Positions 18,796 to 27,763 of a stretch of 64,000 bases of DNA are shown piece after piece. The position numbers were made by a program, and so were the translations under genes. Origin of the DNA: JACVRW01 sp963808775 (GTDB lineage: Bacteria; Actinomycetota; Thermoleophilia; Solirubrobacterales; Thermoleophilaceae); contig CAWEGR010000005.1 in assembly GCA_963808775.1 (NCBI GenBank), positions 124,001 through 188,000 on the forward strand, written 5' to 3'. Every line of letters begins with the position of its first letter. Position 1 is the first letter of the stretch. Under the pieces are notes generated by a model, which was given only the letters and a program-made list of their open reading frames with translations, ran no database searches and had not been told where the DNA came from.

Positions 18796-20230
18796 TCCAC
18801 CGACGGGGCGCAGCTCGAGCGGAGGCGGTCGCCGTGCCCGGGATCCATTCGAGCACGAGCAGGCGTTCCAGTGACGTTCGCGACGAGCGCGACCGGCGAC
18901 AGGCTGTCGGGCACGCCCGGGCTACAACACGTCGGCCCAGTACGTGGCGAACCGCATGGAGGCGGCAGCCGGCTACAACGTCGACATCCAGAAGTTCCAG
19001 TACGACCTGCTCGCGCTCGCCGACTGGAGCCCGCCGGTCCTGTCGATCCAGGGCGGGGAGAGCTTCAACCCCGGCATCGTCGGTGGGTGAGGTCGGCGGC
19101 GACTTCGGCATCGGCGCTTGTCAGCCCGAACACGAAGCAGGCCGACATCACGCCACGGTGTTCGCGGTCGACCTGCAGCTGCCGCACCCGGCGGCCGGCG
19201 CGAGCACGAGCGGCTGCAGGGCGACGACTTCGGCGGAATGCCGGCGGGCGCCATCGCGCTCATCCAGCGCGGCACCTGCAAGTTCGTGAAGAAGCAGGAG
19301 AACGCGAGAGGGCGCGGCGCGGGCGCCGTGATCGTCTTCAACGACGGTTTCCCGACGCCGACCGAGGGGTCTGGAGCGGACGCGACGGGTCAGGAGATCC
19401 CGGTGTTCGACGCGGCCACGCGCGTCGGCCAGGCGCTCGCGAACGGCGTCGAGCAGGGGCTACCGGGCCGGCCGCGCGCGTGCGGATCGACTGGCGCCCG
19501 GGCACCTACACCACGAGCAACGTGATCGCGGAGATCGCCGGGCGGCGAGCGCGAACAACGTGGTCGCGGTGGGCGCCCACCTCGACAGCGTCGGGACCGG
19601 GGCCCGGGATCAACGACAACGGCTCGGGCTCTCGGCATCCTCGAGATCGCGGGCGATGGCCAAGGCGGACGCCAACGTCAGCAACAAGGTGCGCTTCCTG
19701 TGGTTCGGCGCGCGAGGAATCGGGCTGCTCGGCTCGACCTACTACGTGAGAGCCTGGACGGCGGCCGAGCGCGCGCGGATCGCGGCGATGCTCGAATTCG
19801 ACATGATCGCTTCGCCGAACTTCGTCCGCTTCGTCTACGACGGGGACAACACGCTCGGCTCGGAGACCGAGATCCCGACGGGCTCCGACCAGATCGAGTA
19901 CCTGTTCCTGAACTACTTCGCGGCGGAGGGGCCTCGCCGACGAGCCGACGGAGTTCGACGGCCGCTCGGACTACGGGCCGTTCATCGAGGCGGGCATCCC
20001 GGCGGGCGGCCTGTTCACGGGCGCCGAGGGGCTCAAGACCGAGGAGGCCGCGATCTACGGCGGCGATCCCCGGGAGCCAGTACGACCCGTGCTACCACGA
20101 GGGTTGCGACACGCTGATGATGAACCTGTCGAACACGGCGCTCGACCAGATGTCGGATGCCGCGGCGCACGCGACGCTGTCGCTGGCGCACACGATCGCC
20201 CACGCGGCGCAACATCAACGGCGCGCCTAG
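18796..20230 (+). pseudogene. M28-family metallopeptidase with PA domain, at least ten frameshifts
   Basis: Secreted aminopeptidase-like protein recoverable only by switching frames. In order: FEHEQAFQ; TSATGDRLSGTPG; GYNTSAQYVANRMEAAAGYN; the PA insertion GGMPAGAIALIQRGTCKFVKK; the zinc motif VVAVGAHLDSVGTG followed by INDNGSG; the catalytic Glu pair only in a shifted frame (EESG) before LLGSTYYVRAW; MLEFDMIASPN; and the C-terminal EFDGRSDYGPFIEAGIPAGG and QYDPCYHEGCDT. Zinc and catalytic residues are all present once frames are joined, which argues for sequence errors or very recent decay. No signal peptide could be read upstream. Confidence 0.7.
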
Positions 20231-20399
20231 CCGGGGCCCGACGGGCTCGACGTGCCCGACGAACCCGCTGCCGGATATGCCGTCGGCTCTGGGGCACTGA
20301 CGCCGCAGCTGACGCCGAGGGCGGCCGCTCGCCGCCGCCCTCGGCCCGCGTCACCTGTCGCCCTGTTGCGCCGCAGTAGGCGGAGGGCGATGATCGCCG

Positions 20400-21190
20400 T
20401 ACCGTGTCCGGCGGCCTGGCCACCGACGCCCGCTCGGTCGGGCCACTCGAGTACATCCGCGCCCTGCGGCTGCCAGCCGGAGGACTGCTACGGCTTCCTG
20501 CCCGTCGAGCTGAGCGACGGGTCGAGCATCGTCTACGTCTACCGCGACCGGCCGGAGTACGCCGCGCGCGCGCGAGGGAGCTCGCCGGCCCGCGAGAGGC
20601 GCGGGTCATGTTCGGGATGGTCGAGATGCAGCATCCCGTCGAGATCGATCTGAGCGGGACCGCGCAGCCCGCCGGCCAGGGCGCGATCGTGAGCCACCGC
20701 CTCTACCCGGCAATCCGGACGCGCTCGAGCGGCAAGCAGCTCGGCCACTTCCTGCCGCGCTATCGCGATGCGGTCGAGGCTGCGGCCGCAGGATGTCTAC
20801 GGCGTGCACGCCCGCGGGGGGCATCACTTCGGCGGGACCTCCACGCGCGAATGGGACTCGTACTGGATCGTCTACCGCGACCGTCCCGAGTACGCGGCGG
20901 GCCGCGAGCGCTACGCCGCGGAGGCCGACGGCAAGGGTCGCTGGCCCGCCGCCGAGCTGTCACCCGGCGTGGGCGAGCCACCGCCGGCCGCCGCCGGCGA
21001 GGACGGCAGGCTCGACGTGGAGAAGACGGGCTGGCCGAAGCGAGGCCTCTTCAAGCAGGCGGGAGCGGACGGCCTCGCGGAGGGCCTCGCCGACACGATC
21101 ATGGAGATGGGCCACGAGCCGGAGGACTCCTTCGGCATCGCGCCCGACTTCCCGCAGCGCAAGATCTATGTGGCGTGCCTTCGGCGCTGA
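20400..21190 (+). pseudogene. Internally repetitive hypothetical protein (frameshifted)
   Basis: I do not recognise this family. Three units of one pattern can be read: RLQPEDCYGFLPVE then SSIVYVYRDRPEYAAR (about 20467-20575); RLRPQDVYG then SYWIVYRDRPEYAAGRERYA (about 20776-20918, clean frame from ATG 20768); and a shorter EPEDSFGIAPDFPQRKIYVA near 21117. A linker between units 1 and 2 reads VEMQHPVEIDLSGT and GHFLPRYRDAVEA. The units are in different frames, so at least three indels separate them. The second half alone is an intact 140-residue frame ending at 21190. Confidence 0.5.
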
Positions 21191-21196
21191 ACGAAG

Positions 21197-21237
21197 TGTC
21201 CTGCCCTACCGGGATATGGACCCGGAAAGTCAGGACA
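21197..21237. terminator. Nested hairpin after the repetitive hypothetical gene
   Basis: TGTCCTG/CAGGACA outside, a symmetric 5x5 internal loop, CCGGG/CCCGG inside and a 7-nt loop ATATGGA. It starts 6 nt after the stop at 21190, the position of a terminator. There is no T tract. Confidence 0.5.
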
Positions 21238-21287
21238 ACTCGCCGCCGCGGAACTCGGTCCCGCCCGCAGCGCAAGATCTTCGTGGC

Positions 21288-21293
21288 TACGCT
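21288..21293 (+). promoter_or_regulatory. Leaderless -10 box (TACGCT) for the epimerase gene
   Basis: TACGCT followed by 6 nt and the GTG at 21300. Confidence 0.5.
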
Positions 21294-21299
21294 GCGCCC

Positions 21300-22281
21300 G
21301 TGAGGGTCCTCGTGACAGGCAGCGCCGGCCATCTCGGCGAGGCTCTCGTGCGCGTGCTCGGGGCGGAGGAGGGGCTCGAGGTCACGGGGGTCGACGTGCT
21401 GCCCTCGCCCGAGACGAGCGCGGTCGGCTCGATCGTCGACCGCGACTTCGTCAGGGCGCACGTGAGCGGGGTCGACGCGGTGGTCCACGCCGCCACGTTG
21501 CACAAGCCGCATGTGGGCTCCCACTCGCGCCAGGAGTTCGTCGACGTGAACGTGACGGGGACGCTCAACCTGCTCGAGGAGGCGGTGGCGGCGGGCGTCG
21601 GCCGCTTCGTCTTCACGAGCACCACGAGCGCGTTCGGCCGCGCGCTGACGCCCGCCCCCGGCGAGCCCGCCGCGTGGGTGACCGAGGACGTGGCGCCGCG
21701 CGTGCGCAACATCTACGGCGCGACCAAGACGGCCGCGGAGGATCTCTGCGAGCTGTTCGCGCGCGACCACGACCTGCCGTGCGTGATCCTGCGGACCTCG
21801 CGCTTCTTCCCCGAGGGCGACGACCGCGACGACGTGCGCGCCGCCTTCGACGACCTGAACCTGAAGGTCAACGAGCTGCTCTACAGGCGCGTCGACATCG
21901 AGGACGTGGTGAGCTCGCACCGGCTCGCGCTCGAGCGGGCTCCCGAGCTCGGCTTCGGCCGCTACATCGTGAGCGCCACGACGCCGTTCACCCAGGCCGA
22001 CCTCGCGGAGCTGCGCGAGGACGCCCCGGCCGTGGTCGACCGGCGCGTGCCGGGATGGCGCGAGCTCTACGACGAGCGCGGCTGGACGATGTTCGAGTCG
22101 ATCGAGCGCGTCTACGTCAACGCGCGTGCGCGCGAGGAGCTCGGCTGGCGGCCGCGCCACGACTTCGCGCACGCGCTCGAGCGGCTGCGGGCGGGCGAGG
22201 ATCCGCGCAGCGAGCTGGCCCGGCAGGTCGGCGCGAAGGGCTACCACGCGCGAGAGCACCGGGCCCTACACGGCTCGCTGA
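21300..22281 (+). CDS. NAD-dependent epimerase/dehydratase (extended SDR)
   Basis: About 327-residue extended SDR acting on a nucleotide sugar or similar substrate. VLVTGSAGHLGEALVRVLG binds NAD, and FTSTTSAFGRA with NIYGATKTAAEDLC supplies Ser and the YxxxK pair. The frame continues past 22281 into sequence overlapping the next gene's promoter. An indel near 22250 would instead give ESTGPYTAR-stop at 22281 after GAKGYHA, which fits the family C-terminus, so I end it there. Start GTG 21300 is supported by the leaderless -10. Confidence 0.85.
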
Positions 22282-22344
22282 GCCGCCGTTGGAGGAATGC
22301 CAAGCGCCCGCCGGGCGGGAGCCTCGGCCGTGCTTCCCGCGCCG

Positions 22345-22350
22345 TAGCGT
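22345..22350 (+). promoter_or_regulatory. Leaderless -10 box (TAGCGT) for the acyl-CoA dehydrogenase gene
   Basis: TAGCGT followed by exactly 6 nt and ATG 22357; no ribosome-binding site precedes the start. Confidence 0.55.
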
Positions 22351-22356
22351 CGGCCC

Positions 22357-23514
22357 ATGGGCCGCCCTGTGTTCTCGGAGGAGCACGAGCATTTCCGCGA
22401 GTCCGTGGCCGAGTTCGTGCGGCGTGAGATCTGGCCCGAGCGCGAGCGGATCCGCGAGCGCGGCCTGATCGGCCGCGAGATCTGGACGCGGGCGGGGGAG
22501 CAGGGGTTGCTCGGGATCTCGGTGCCTGAGAGCTACGGCGGCGCCGGCACCCGCGACTTCCGCTTCAACGCGGTCATGCAGGAGGAGCTCGCGCGGGCCG
22601 GCATGGCCTATGCCTCCGCCTTCCAGGTGCATGTCGACGTGGTCGCGCCCTACCTCGTCGAGCTCACGAGCGACGAGCAACGCGCGCGCTGGCTGCCCGG
22701 CTTCGTGAGCGGCGAGCTGATCACGGCGATCGGGATGAGCGAGCCCGGCGGCGGCAGCGACCTTGCCGGCATCCGCACGCGCGCGGTGGCCGACGGCGAC
22801 GGCTGGGTCCTGAACGGCTCGAAGACGTTCATCACGAACGGAACGTCGGCGGATCTCGTGGTTACCGCCGCGCGCACGCCCGACGACGGGGAGCGCAGCC
22901 TCACGCTGTTCGCGGTCGAGCAGGGCATGCCGGGCTACAGCTGCGGGCGCAAGCTCGACAAGAGCGGCCAGCACGAGGCCGACACCGCCGAGCTCTTCTT
23001 CGAGGACGTGCGCGTGCCGGCCGAGAACGTGATCGGCGAGGTCGGCCGCGGCTTCCACGCGATGATGGAGCGGCTGCCGCTCGAGCGGCTCGGCTCCGCC
23101 GCCGGCAACGTGGCCCACGCCGCGAACGCGCTCGAGCTCACGCTCGAGTACGCGCGCGAGCGCCACGCCTTCGGCCAGCCGATCGGCTCGTTCGGGGCGA
23201 ACCGCTTCATGCTGGCCGAGCTCGTCACCATGGTGGACGTGACGCAGGCGTACGTGGACCAATGCCTGGCCGACCACGTCGAGGGGCGGCTCGACCCGGT
23301 GGCGACCGCGAAGGCGAAATGGTGGAGCGCCGACGTCCAGAACCGCGTCATCGACGCCTGCGTGCAGCTCTTCGGCGGCTACGGCTACATGACCGAGTAC
23401 GACGTGGCGCGCGCGTGGAGCGACGCCCGCGTGACGCGGATCTGGGCCGGTTCGAACGAGATCATGAAGGAGCTGATCGGGCGCTCGCTGGGACTCGGAG
23501 CGCCGCGCGGATGA
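22357..23514 (+). CDS. Acyl-CoA dehydrogenase
   Basis: 385-residue FAD enzyme that oxidises an acyl-CoA to the 2-enoyl-CoA. ITAIGMSEPGGGSDLAGIRTRA is the first family signature and QLFGGYGYMTEYDVARAWSDARVTRIWAGSNEIMKELIGRSL the C-terminal one. Where medium-chain enzymes carry the catalytic Glu (YEGT) this protein has WAGS. The base is therefore probably the Glu of RLPLERLGSAAGN near residue 245, as in isovaleryl-CoA/long-chain types. First gene of a five-kilobase catabolic run, overlapping the next gene at ATGA. Confidence 0.92.
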   Translation: MGRPVFSEEHEHFRESVAEFVRREIWPERERIRERGLIGREIWTRAGEQGLLGISVPESYGGAGTRDFRFNAVMQEELARAGMAYASAFQVHVDVVAPYLVELTSDEQRARWLPGFVSGELITAIGMSEPGGGSDLAGIRTRAVADGDGWVLNGSKTFITNGTSADLVVTAARTPDDGERSLTLFAVEQGMPGYSCGRKLDKSGQHEADTAELFFEDVRVPAENVIGEVGRGFHAMMERLPLERLGSAAGNVAHAANALELTLEYARERHAFGQPIGSFGANRFMLAELVTMVDVTQAYVDQCLADHVEGRLDPVATAKAKWWSADVQNRVIDACVQLFGGYGYMTEYDVARAWSDARVTRIWAGSNEIMKELIGRSLGLGAPRG

Positions 23515-24488
23515 TCATGCGCGCCGCCCTGTTCCGCGAGGGCGGGCCCGCGGGCGAGGTGCTCGCCGTCGAGGAGCTCCCGGCCGTGCCCCCGAGGCCC
23601 GGCGAGGTGCAGGTCAGGATCGCGGTGTCCGGGGTCAACCCGACGGACTGGAAGGAGCGCTCGCGCGCGGTTACGCCCGCGGAGCTGCCCTTCAAGGTGC
23701 CGAATCAGGACGGGGCCGGCACGATCGTCGCCGTCGGCGAGGGCGTGGACGAGGAGCGCGTGGGGGAGCGCGTCTGGATCTACTTCGCCGCCTGGCAGCG
23801 CCAGTACGGGACCGCCGCGGAGCTCTGCACCCTGCCCGCCGAGCAGGCGGTGCCGCTCCCGGACGGCGTGTCGTTCGAGCTCGGCGCGAGCCTCGGCATC
23901 CCCGCGCTCACCGCGCACCGCTGCCTGCTCGCAGACGGCCCGGTCGAGGACCGCGCCGTGCTCGTGGCCGGCGGCGCGGGGGCGGTCGGCAACTACGCGA
24001 TCCAGCTCGCGCGCCGCCTCGGCGCCCGGCTCGTGATCGCGACGGTGTCGAGCCCAGAGAAGGCCGAGCTCGCCCGCGCCGCCGGCGCGCACGCGACGGT
24101 GGACTACCGGACGGAGGACGCCGCCGCGCGCATCGCCGAGCTCGCCACCGGCGGCGTCGACCGTGTCGTCGAGGTCGCCCTCCACGACAACATCGCGCTC
24201 GACCTGGAGGTCGCCGCGCCGCACGCGGCGATCGCGGCCTACGCCTCGGGCGGCGAGACGAGCTTCGACGTGCGCCGCGCGATGTTCAACAACATCGTCA
24301 TCCGTGGCGTGCTCGTCTACACGATGCCGCCGGAGGCCGTTCGCGCGGCCGTCGAGGACGTGACGAGCGCCCTGCGCGACGGCGCGCTCCACGAGCTGCC
24401 GCTCCACCGCTTCCCGCTCGAGCGCATCGCGGAGGCGCACGACGCGGTCGAGCAGGGGGCGGTGGGGAAGGTGCTGGTCGAGCTCTAG
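23511..24488 (+). CDS. NADPH:quinone oxidoreductase-like, MDR superfamily
   Basis: 325-residue zinc-free medium-chain dehydrogenase/reductase. It has VSGVNPTDWKERS, PNQDGAGTIVAVGEGV, LGIPALTAHRCLL and the Rossmann motif VAGGAGAVGNYAIQLARRLGARV-like near residue 150, with a C-terminal EAHDAVEQGAVGKVLVEL typical of quinone reductases. ATG 23511 overlaps the acyl-CoA dehydrogenase stop; a second ATG is two codons later. Likely reduces an enone or quinone in the same pathway. Confidence 0.88.
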   Translation: MIMRAALFREGGPAGEVLAVEELPAVPPRPGEVQVRIAVSGVNPTDWKERSRAVTPAELPFKVPNQDGAGTIVAVGEGVDEERVGERVWIYFAAWQRQYGTAAELCTLPAEQAVPLPDGVSFELGASLGIPALTAHRCLLADGPVEDRAVLVAGGAGAVGNYAIQLARRLGARLVIATVSSPEKAELARAAGAHATVDYRTEDAAARIAELATGGVDRVVEVALHDNIALDLEVAAPHAAIAAYASGGETSFDVRRAMFNNIVIRGVLVYTMPPEAVRAAVEDVTSALRDGALHELPLHRFPLERIAEAHDAVEQGAVGKVLVEL

Positions 24489-24500
24489 CCGGCGGTCCTC

Positions 24501-24518
24501 GTTGTCGGGGCCGACAAC
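24501..24518. promoter_or_regulatory. 18-bp palindromic operator candidate
   Basis: GTTGTCGG GG CCGACAAC is a perfect palindrome in the 82-bp gap before the next oxidoreductase gene, directly followed by a second small palindrome (CCCCG GAA CGGGG, 24522-24534). Its size and form suit a TetR-like dimer site, but no TetR gene is in the window. A hairpin terminator is the alternative. Confidence 0.5.
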
Positions 24519-24570
24519 CGTCCCCGGAACGGGGGTATCCGAGCGCGGCGCCACCTGATTCGCTGCCGGG

Positions 24571-25624
24571 ATGGCCTCCCGCACGAATCGCGTCCACCGG
24601 CTGCGACGTCGCCCCGACGGCGAGCTTCGGCCCGGCGACCTCGAACTGGTCGAGGAGCCCGTTCCCGAGCCGGGGGACGGCCAGGCGGTCATCCGCATCC
24701 TGCGGCTGTCGCTCGATCCCACGAACCGCATCTGGATGAGCGAGATCCGTGGCTACATGCCGCCGGTGCCGATCGACGACGTGATGCGGGGGCTCGGCAT
24801 CGGCGAGGTCGTCGAGTCGCGCAACCCCGAGCTGCCCGTCGGCGCGCTCGTGAGCGGCTTCACCGGCTGGCAGGAGTACCTGCGTCGTCGACGACCTGTC
24901 TCGGGGCTGACCATGCTGCCCGATCCGCTGCCCGGCCCGCTCGAGGCGTTCCTCGGGGCCCTCGGCCACACCGGCATCACCGCCTGGCTCGGGATCGAGC
25001 TGTTCGGCAGGCCGGCTGAGGGCGAGACCGTGGTCGTGTCGGCCGCGTGCGGGGCGGTCGGGTCGGTCGCGGGCCAACTCGCGAAGCAGCGCGGCGCCCG
25101 CGTGGTGGGCATCGCAGGCGGGCCCGAGAAGTGCGCGCACGTGGTCGACGAGCTCGGATTCGACGCCTGCGTCGATCACCGCTCGCCGGACTGGCGCGCC
25201 GAGCTCGACGCCGCGACCCCGGACCTGATCGACGTCGACTTCGAGAACGTCGGCGGTCCGATCATGGACCACATCCTCGGCCGCCTGGCGATCGGTGCCC
25301 GCATCGCGCTGTGCGGGATGATCAGCCGACTACAACGGGGACGACGCGGCGGAGCGCCTGCACGGGCTCGTCAACGTGAGCCAGCTGATCATGCAGCGCG
25401 CCACGATGACCGGGTTCCTCGTGCTCGACCACGCCGACCGCTACGGCGAGGCGATCGCCGCGCTGGCGGGGCTGCTCGCCGAGGGTCGCCTTCATTACGA
25501 CGAGACGATCGTCGACGGGCTCGAGAACGCCCCGGACACGCTCGCCCAGCTCTTCGACGGGAGCAACACCGGCAAGCTCCTGATCCGCGTGGCCGAGCGC
25601 TCCGCGGAGACGGTGCCCGCATGA
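24571..25624 (+). CDS. NADP-dependent oxidoreductase, CurA/prostaglandin-reductase type (one frameshift)
   Basis: About 350-residue MDR reductase of the leukotriene B4 12-hydroxydehydrogenase/CurA group. RILRLSLDPTNRIWMSE, MLPDPLPGPLEAFLGALGHTGITAWLG, VVVSAACGAVGSVAGQLAKQRGARVVGIAGG and DVDFENVGGPIMD are characteristic. The frame breaks near 25327 and resumes as DYNGDDAAERLHGLVNVSQLIMQRATMTGF to the stop at 25624. A local pair of compensating indels near 24890 is possible (LRRRRPVS where VVDD would be expected). Likely reduces an alpha,beta-unsaturated carbonyl. Confidence 0.87.
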
Positions 25625-26439
25625 CCAGGGAGCACTGGAGCAGCGAGCGCCACGACGACGGCGTGGTGGTCGCGGGCTACCGCAACGACCCCATGAACTA
25701 CTTCGTCGCCGACGGCGCCGCCGAGTTCGCCGAGCTCGTCGGCGAGTGGGCGGATCCGTCCGTGAGGGCGGTCGTCATCACGAGCGACGTTCCCGGCAAG
25801 TTCCTCACCCACTACAGCGTCGAGGAGCTCGTCGCGGTGGCCGAGGACCGCGAGGCCCTGCCCTCGGTCTGCCCGCAGCTCACCGACGGCTACCACGCGC
25901 TGCTCGAGGCGATGCGCGCACTGCCGAAGCCGGTGATCGTGGCCATGACCGGCGACACGATGGGCGGCGGCTTCGAGCTCTCGATGGCGGCGGACATCCG
26001 CATCGCCGAGGACGGCCCCTACCGCATCGGCCTGCCCGAGACGAAGCTCGGGATCATCCCGGGCGGCAGCGGGACCCAGCGCCTGGCGCGCATGCTCGGG
26101 CCGGCGGCGGCGGTGGAGATCGTGATGCGCGGACGGGTCTTCACGCCGCGCCAGGCCGCCGAGCGCGGCCTCGTCCACGAGGCGGTCCCGGACGCCAGGG
26201 CGCGCGCAGTCGAGATCGCGCGGGAGCTCGTCGCGCTGTCGCCCGTGGCGGTCGCGCAGGCCAAGCGCGCGGTCTACGAGGGCGTCGACCGGCCGCTCGC
26301 CGAGGGCATGAAGATCGAGACCGACGCGTTCCTGCAGACGATGCTCTCGGACGAGGGCCTCGACACGATGCGCCGCTACGTCGACACCCCGCTCGAGGAT
26401 CGCCGCGCCTGGGCCGAGCCCGAGCCGGATCCGGCCTAG
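25621..26439 (+). CDS. Enoyl-CoA hydratase/isomerase
   Basis: 272-residue crotonase-fold protein. AMTGDTMGGGFELSMAADIRIA forms the oxyanion hole and CoA pocket; LPETKLGIIPGGSGTQRLARMLG carries the usual catalytic Glu at PETKLG. The position equivalent to the other catalytic Glu (about residue 117) is within GGGFELSMA. ATG 25621 overlaps the preceding TGA. It probably hydrates the enoyl-CoA made by the acyl-CoA dehydrogenase four genes upstream in the same direction. Confidence 0.9.
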   Translation: MTREHWSSERHDDGVVVAGYRNDPMNYFVADGAAEFAELVGEWADPSVRAVVITSDVPGKFLTHYSVEELVAVAEDREALPSVCPQLTDGYHALLEAMRALPKPVIVAMTGDTMGGGFELSMAADIRIAEDGPYRIGLPETKLGIIPGGSGTQRLARMLGPAAAVEIVMRGRVFTPRQAAERGLVHEAVPDARARAVEIARELVALSPVAVAQAKRAVYEGVDRPLAEGMKIETDAFLQTMLSDEGLDTMRRYVDTPLEDRRAWAEPEPDPA

Positions 26440-26451
26440 CCCGGGCGGGGC

Positions 26452-27663
26452 TCAGACCAGGCGGGCAAGCCGCAGCGCCGCGCGCAGCTCGAGCTGGCGC
26501 TCGGTCACGCGGTGGCCGAGCACGTCCTCGGCGCGGCGCACCCGGTAGGTCACCGTGTTCTCGTGCACGCCGAGCCGCCGCCCCGCGCGGACGAAGCTCG
26601 AGCCCTCCTCGAGGAAGACGCTCAGCGTCGAGCTCAGCCGGCGGGTCGCGTCGTCGCCGGCGGCGAGCGCGCCGAGCTCCTCGGCGACGAAGCGTCGCGC
26701 CTCGTCGAGATCGTGCGTCATCAGCGCCTCGAAGCTCACATCGGCGTAGTGCGTGATGCCGCCCGCGCCGGAGCGCTCCGCCACGCGCCGGGTGAGCAGC
26801 GCCTCTCCGTGGCTGCGGCGGAAGCCGTCGACGCCGTGGCCCGGCGATCCAACCGCCACGCGCATCCCGTTGCGCGGCCGGTAGGCGAGCCGCCCGCGCG
26901 CGCCCGCTCCGGCCCAGCACATGAGCTGCCGGCCGCGCGCGACGGTAAGGAGGCCGTGCGCCTCGAGCCGGGCTCCGACCGCCGCGGCCACGCGTTCGAG
27001 CTCGGCGAACAGCTCCTGGCCGTCCTCCGCGTCGTCGTCTGACCACACGAGGAACGCGGTGTGATCGCGGTCGAGGTCGTAGCCGAGCCGCGGGCTGAGA
27101 TCGGCAGCGTCGACCGGCGCGCCGCCGTCCAGCAGCGTCCGCACGGTCTCGGTCCGCAGCGCCGTCGCGCCGCGCAGCCACTGCTCGCGCTCGCGCATGT
27201 AGACCTCGGTCAGCTCGCGCTCGATCGTCTCGATGTACGCGAACAGCCAGTCGTTGCAGAACCCGAGCGCGCCCGCGAGGTGGTCCGTGTCGGGCGCGGT
27301 GTGGCTCAGCTGCTCGAGCCAGCGGCTCGCGAGCGTGCGCTGGCCCATCCGGTACGCGCGCTGGAGCAGCTCGAAGCTCAGCCCGCTTCGCACGAACTCC
27401 TTGGCGTAGCCGAGCGCCTCCGGCGGGGCGGTCGCGCTGCGCGGGTCGGCGCCCTCGCGCAGGAGCGTGTGGATCAGCCCGAGGTTCGCGCGGCAGCTCT
27501 GGAGGGTCTGCGGGTAGAGGTCGTCGGAGATCTCGTCGAGGTGGGCGTGGATGGCGTCGCACACCTCGCGCGCCGTCCCGTCGAGCTCCGCGCCCATCGT
27601 CACGACGAGCTCCTCGAGCTCATGCCGGCTGGCGGGAGGCGCCGAGATCACCATCGTCTCCAC
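26452..27663 (-). CDS. PucR-family transcriptional regulator
   Basis: 403-residue regulator. An N-terminal helical domain (about residues 1-170, with LLQRAYRMGQRTLASRWLEQL) is followed by a GGDEF-like central region and the C-terminal PucR HTH: LSSTLSVFLEEGSSFVRAGRRLGVHENTVTYRVRRAEDVLG. Start GTG 27663 is preferred over ATG 27654 because TACGGT lies exactly 6 nt upstream. It is divergent from acxA with a perfect 7-3-7 palindrome between them, so it very probably controls acxA and itself. Confidence 0.9.
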   Translation of the reverse strand: METMVISAPPASRHELEELVVTMGAELDGTAREVCDAIHAHLDEISDDLYPQTLQSCRANLGLIHTLLREGADPRSATAPPEALGYAKEFVRSGLSFELLQRAYRMGQRTLASRWLEQLSHTAPDTDHLAGALGFCNDWLFAYIETIERELTEVYMREREQWLRGATALRTETVRTLLDGGAPVDAADLSPRLGYDLDRDHTAFLVWSDDDAEDGQELFAELERVAAAVGARLEAHGLLTVARGRQLMCWAGAGARGRLAYRPRNGMRVAVGSPGHGVDGFRRSHGEALLTRRVAERSGAGGITHYADVSFEALMTHDLDEARRFVAEELGALAAGDDATRRLSSTLSVFLEEGSSFVRAGRRLGVHENTVTYRVRRAEDVLGHRVTERQLELRAALRLARLV

Positions 27664-27669
27664 CCGTCC

Positions 27670-27675
27670 ACCGTA
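27670..27675 (-). promoter_or_regulatory. Leaderless -10 box (TACGGT) for the PucR gene
   Basis: Minus-strand TACGGT, 6 nt before GTG 27663. The palindrome at 27681-27697 lies directly upstream, where bound regulator would block RNA polymerase. Confidence 0.55.
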
Positions 27676-27680
27676 CGGCC

Positions 27681-27697
27681 TTGTGGTCTCACCACAA
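27681..27697. promoter_or_regulatory. PucR operator candidate TTGTGGT-CTC-ACCACAA
   Basis: Perfect 7-bp inverted repeat with a 3-bp centre in the pucR-acxA intergenic region. A shorter TTGTG...CACAA version occurs upstream of the convergent operon at 42488-42502. Confidence 0.65.
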
Positions 27698-27751
27698 AAA
27701 CCCGGCCGGGGATCGTTTGGAGAGACCGACGACACGGGTCCGCGCCCGCCG

Positions 27752-27757
27752 TAGCAT
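27752..27757 (+). promoter_or_regulatory. Leaderless -10 box (TAGCAT) for acxA
   Basis: TAGCAT followed by 6 nt and ATG 27764. Confidence 0.55.
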
Positions 27758-27763
27758 CGCGCC

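Larger units (their letters stand above)
21151..21303 (+). repeat. Direct repeat of a gene 3' end flanking a palindrome
   Basis: Positions 21151-21190 and 21264-21303 begin with 17 identical bases (CCCGCAGCGCAAGATCT), then diverge but keep reading frame and stop: PQRKIYVACLRR-stop and PQRKIFVATLRP-stop. The offset is 113 bp and the palindrome at 21197-21237 lies between them. Confidence 0.6.

Noticed and set aside
18740..18914. Minus-strand continuation (SLERLLVLEW...) of the fragment at 18614-18740
   Set aside because: It is antisense to the recognisable N-terminus (FEHEQAFQ) of the M28 peptidase and gives no known domain.
22282..22427. C-terminal extension of the epimerase frame
   Set aside because: The residues are low-complexity and cover the next gene's promoter and start; a single indel gives a family-like C-terminus at 22281.
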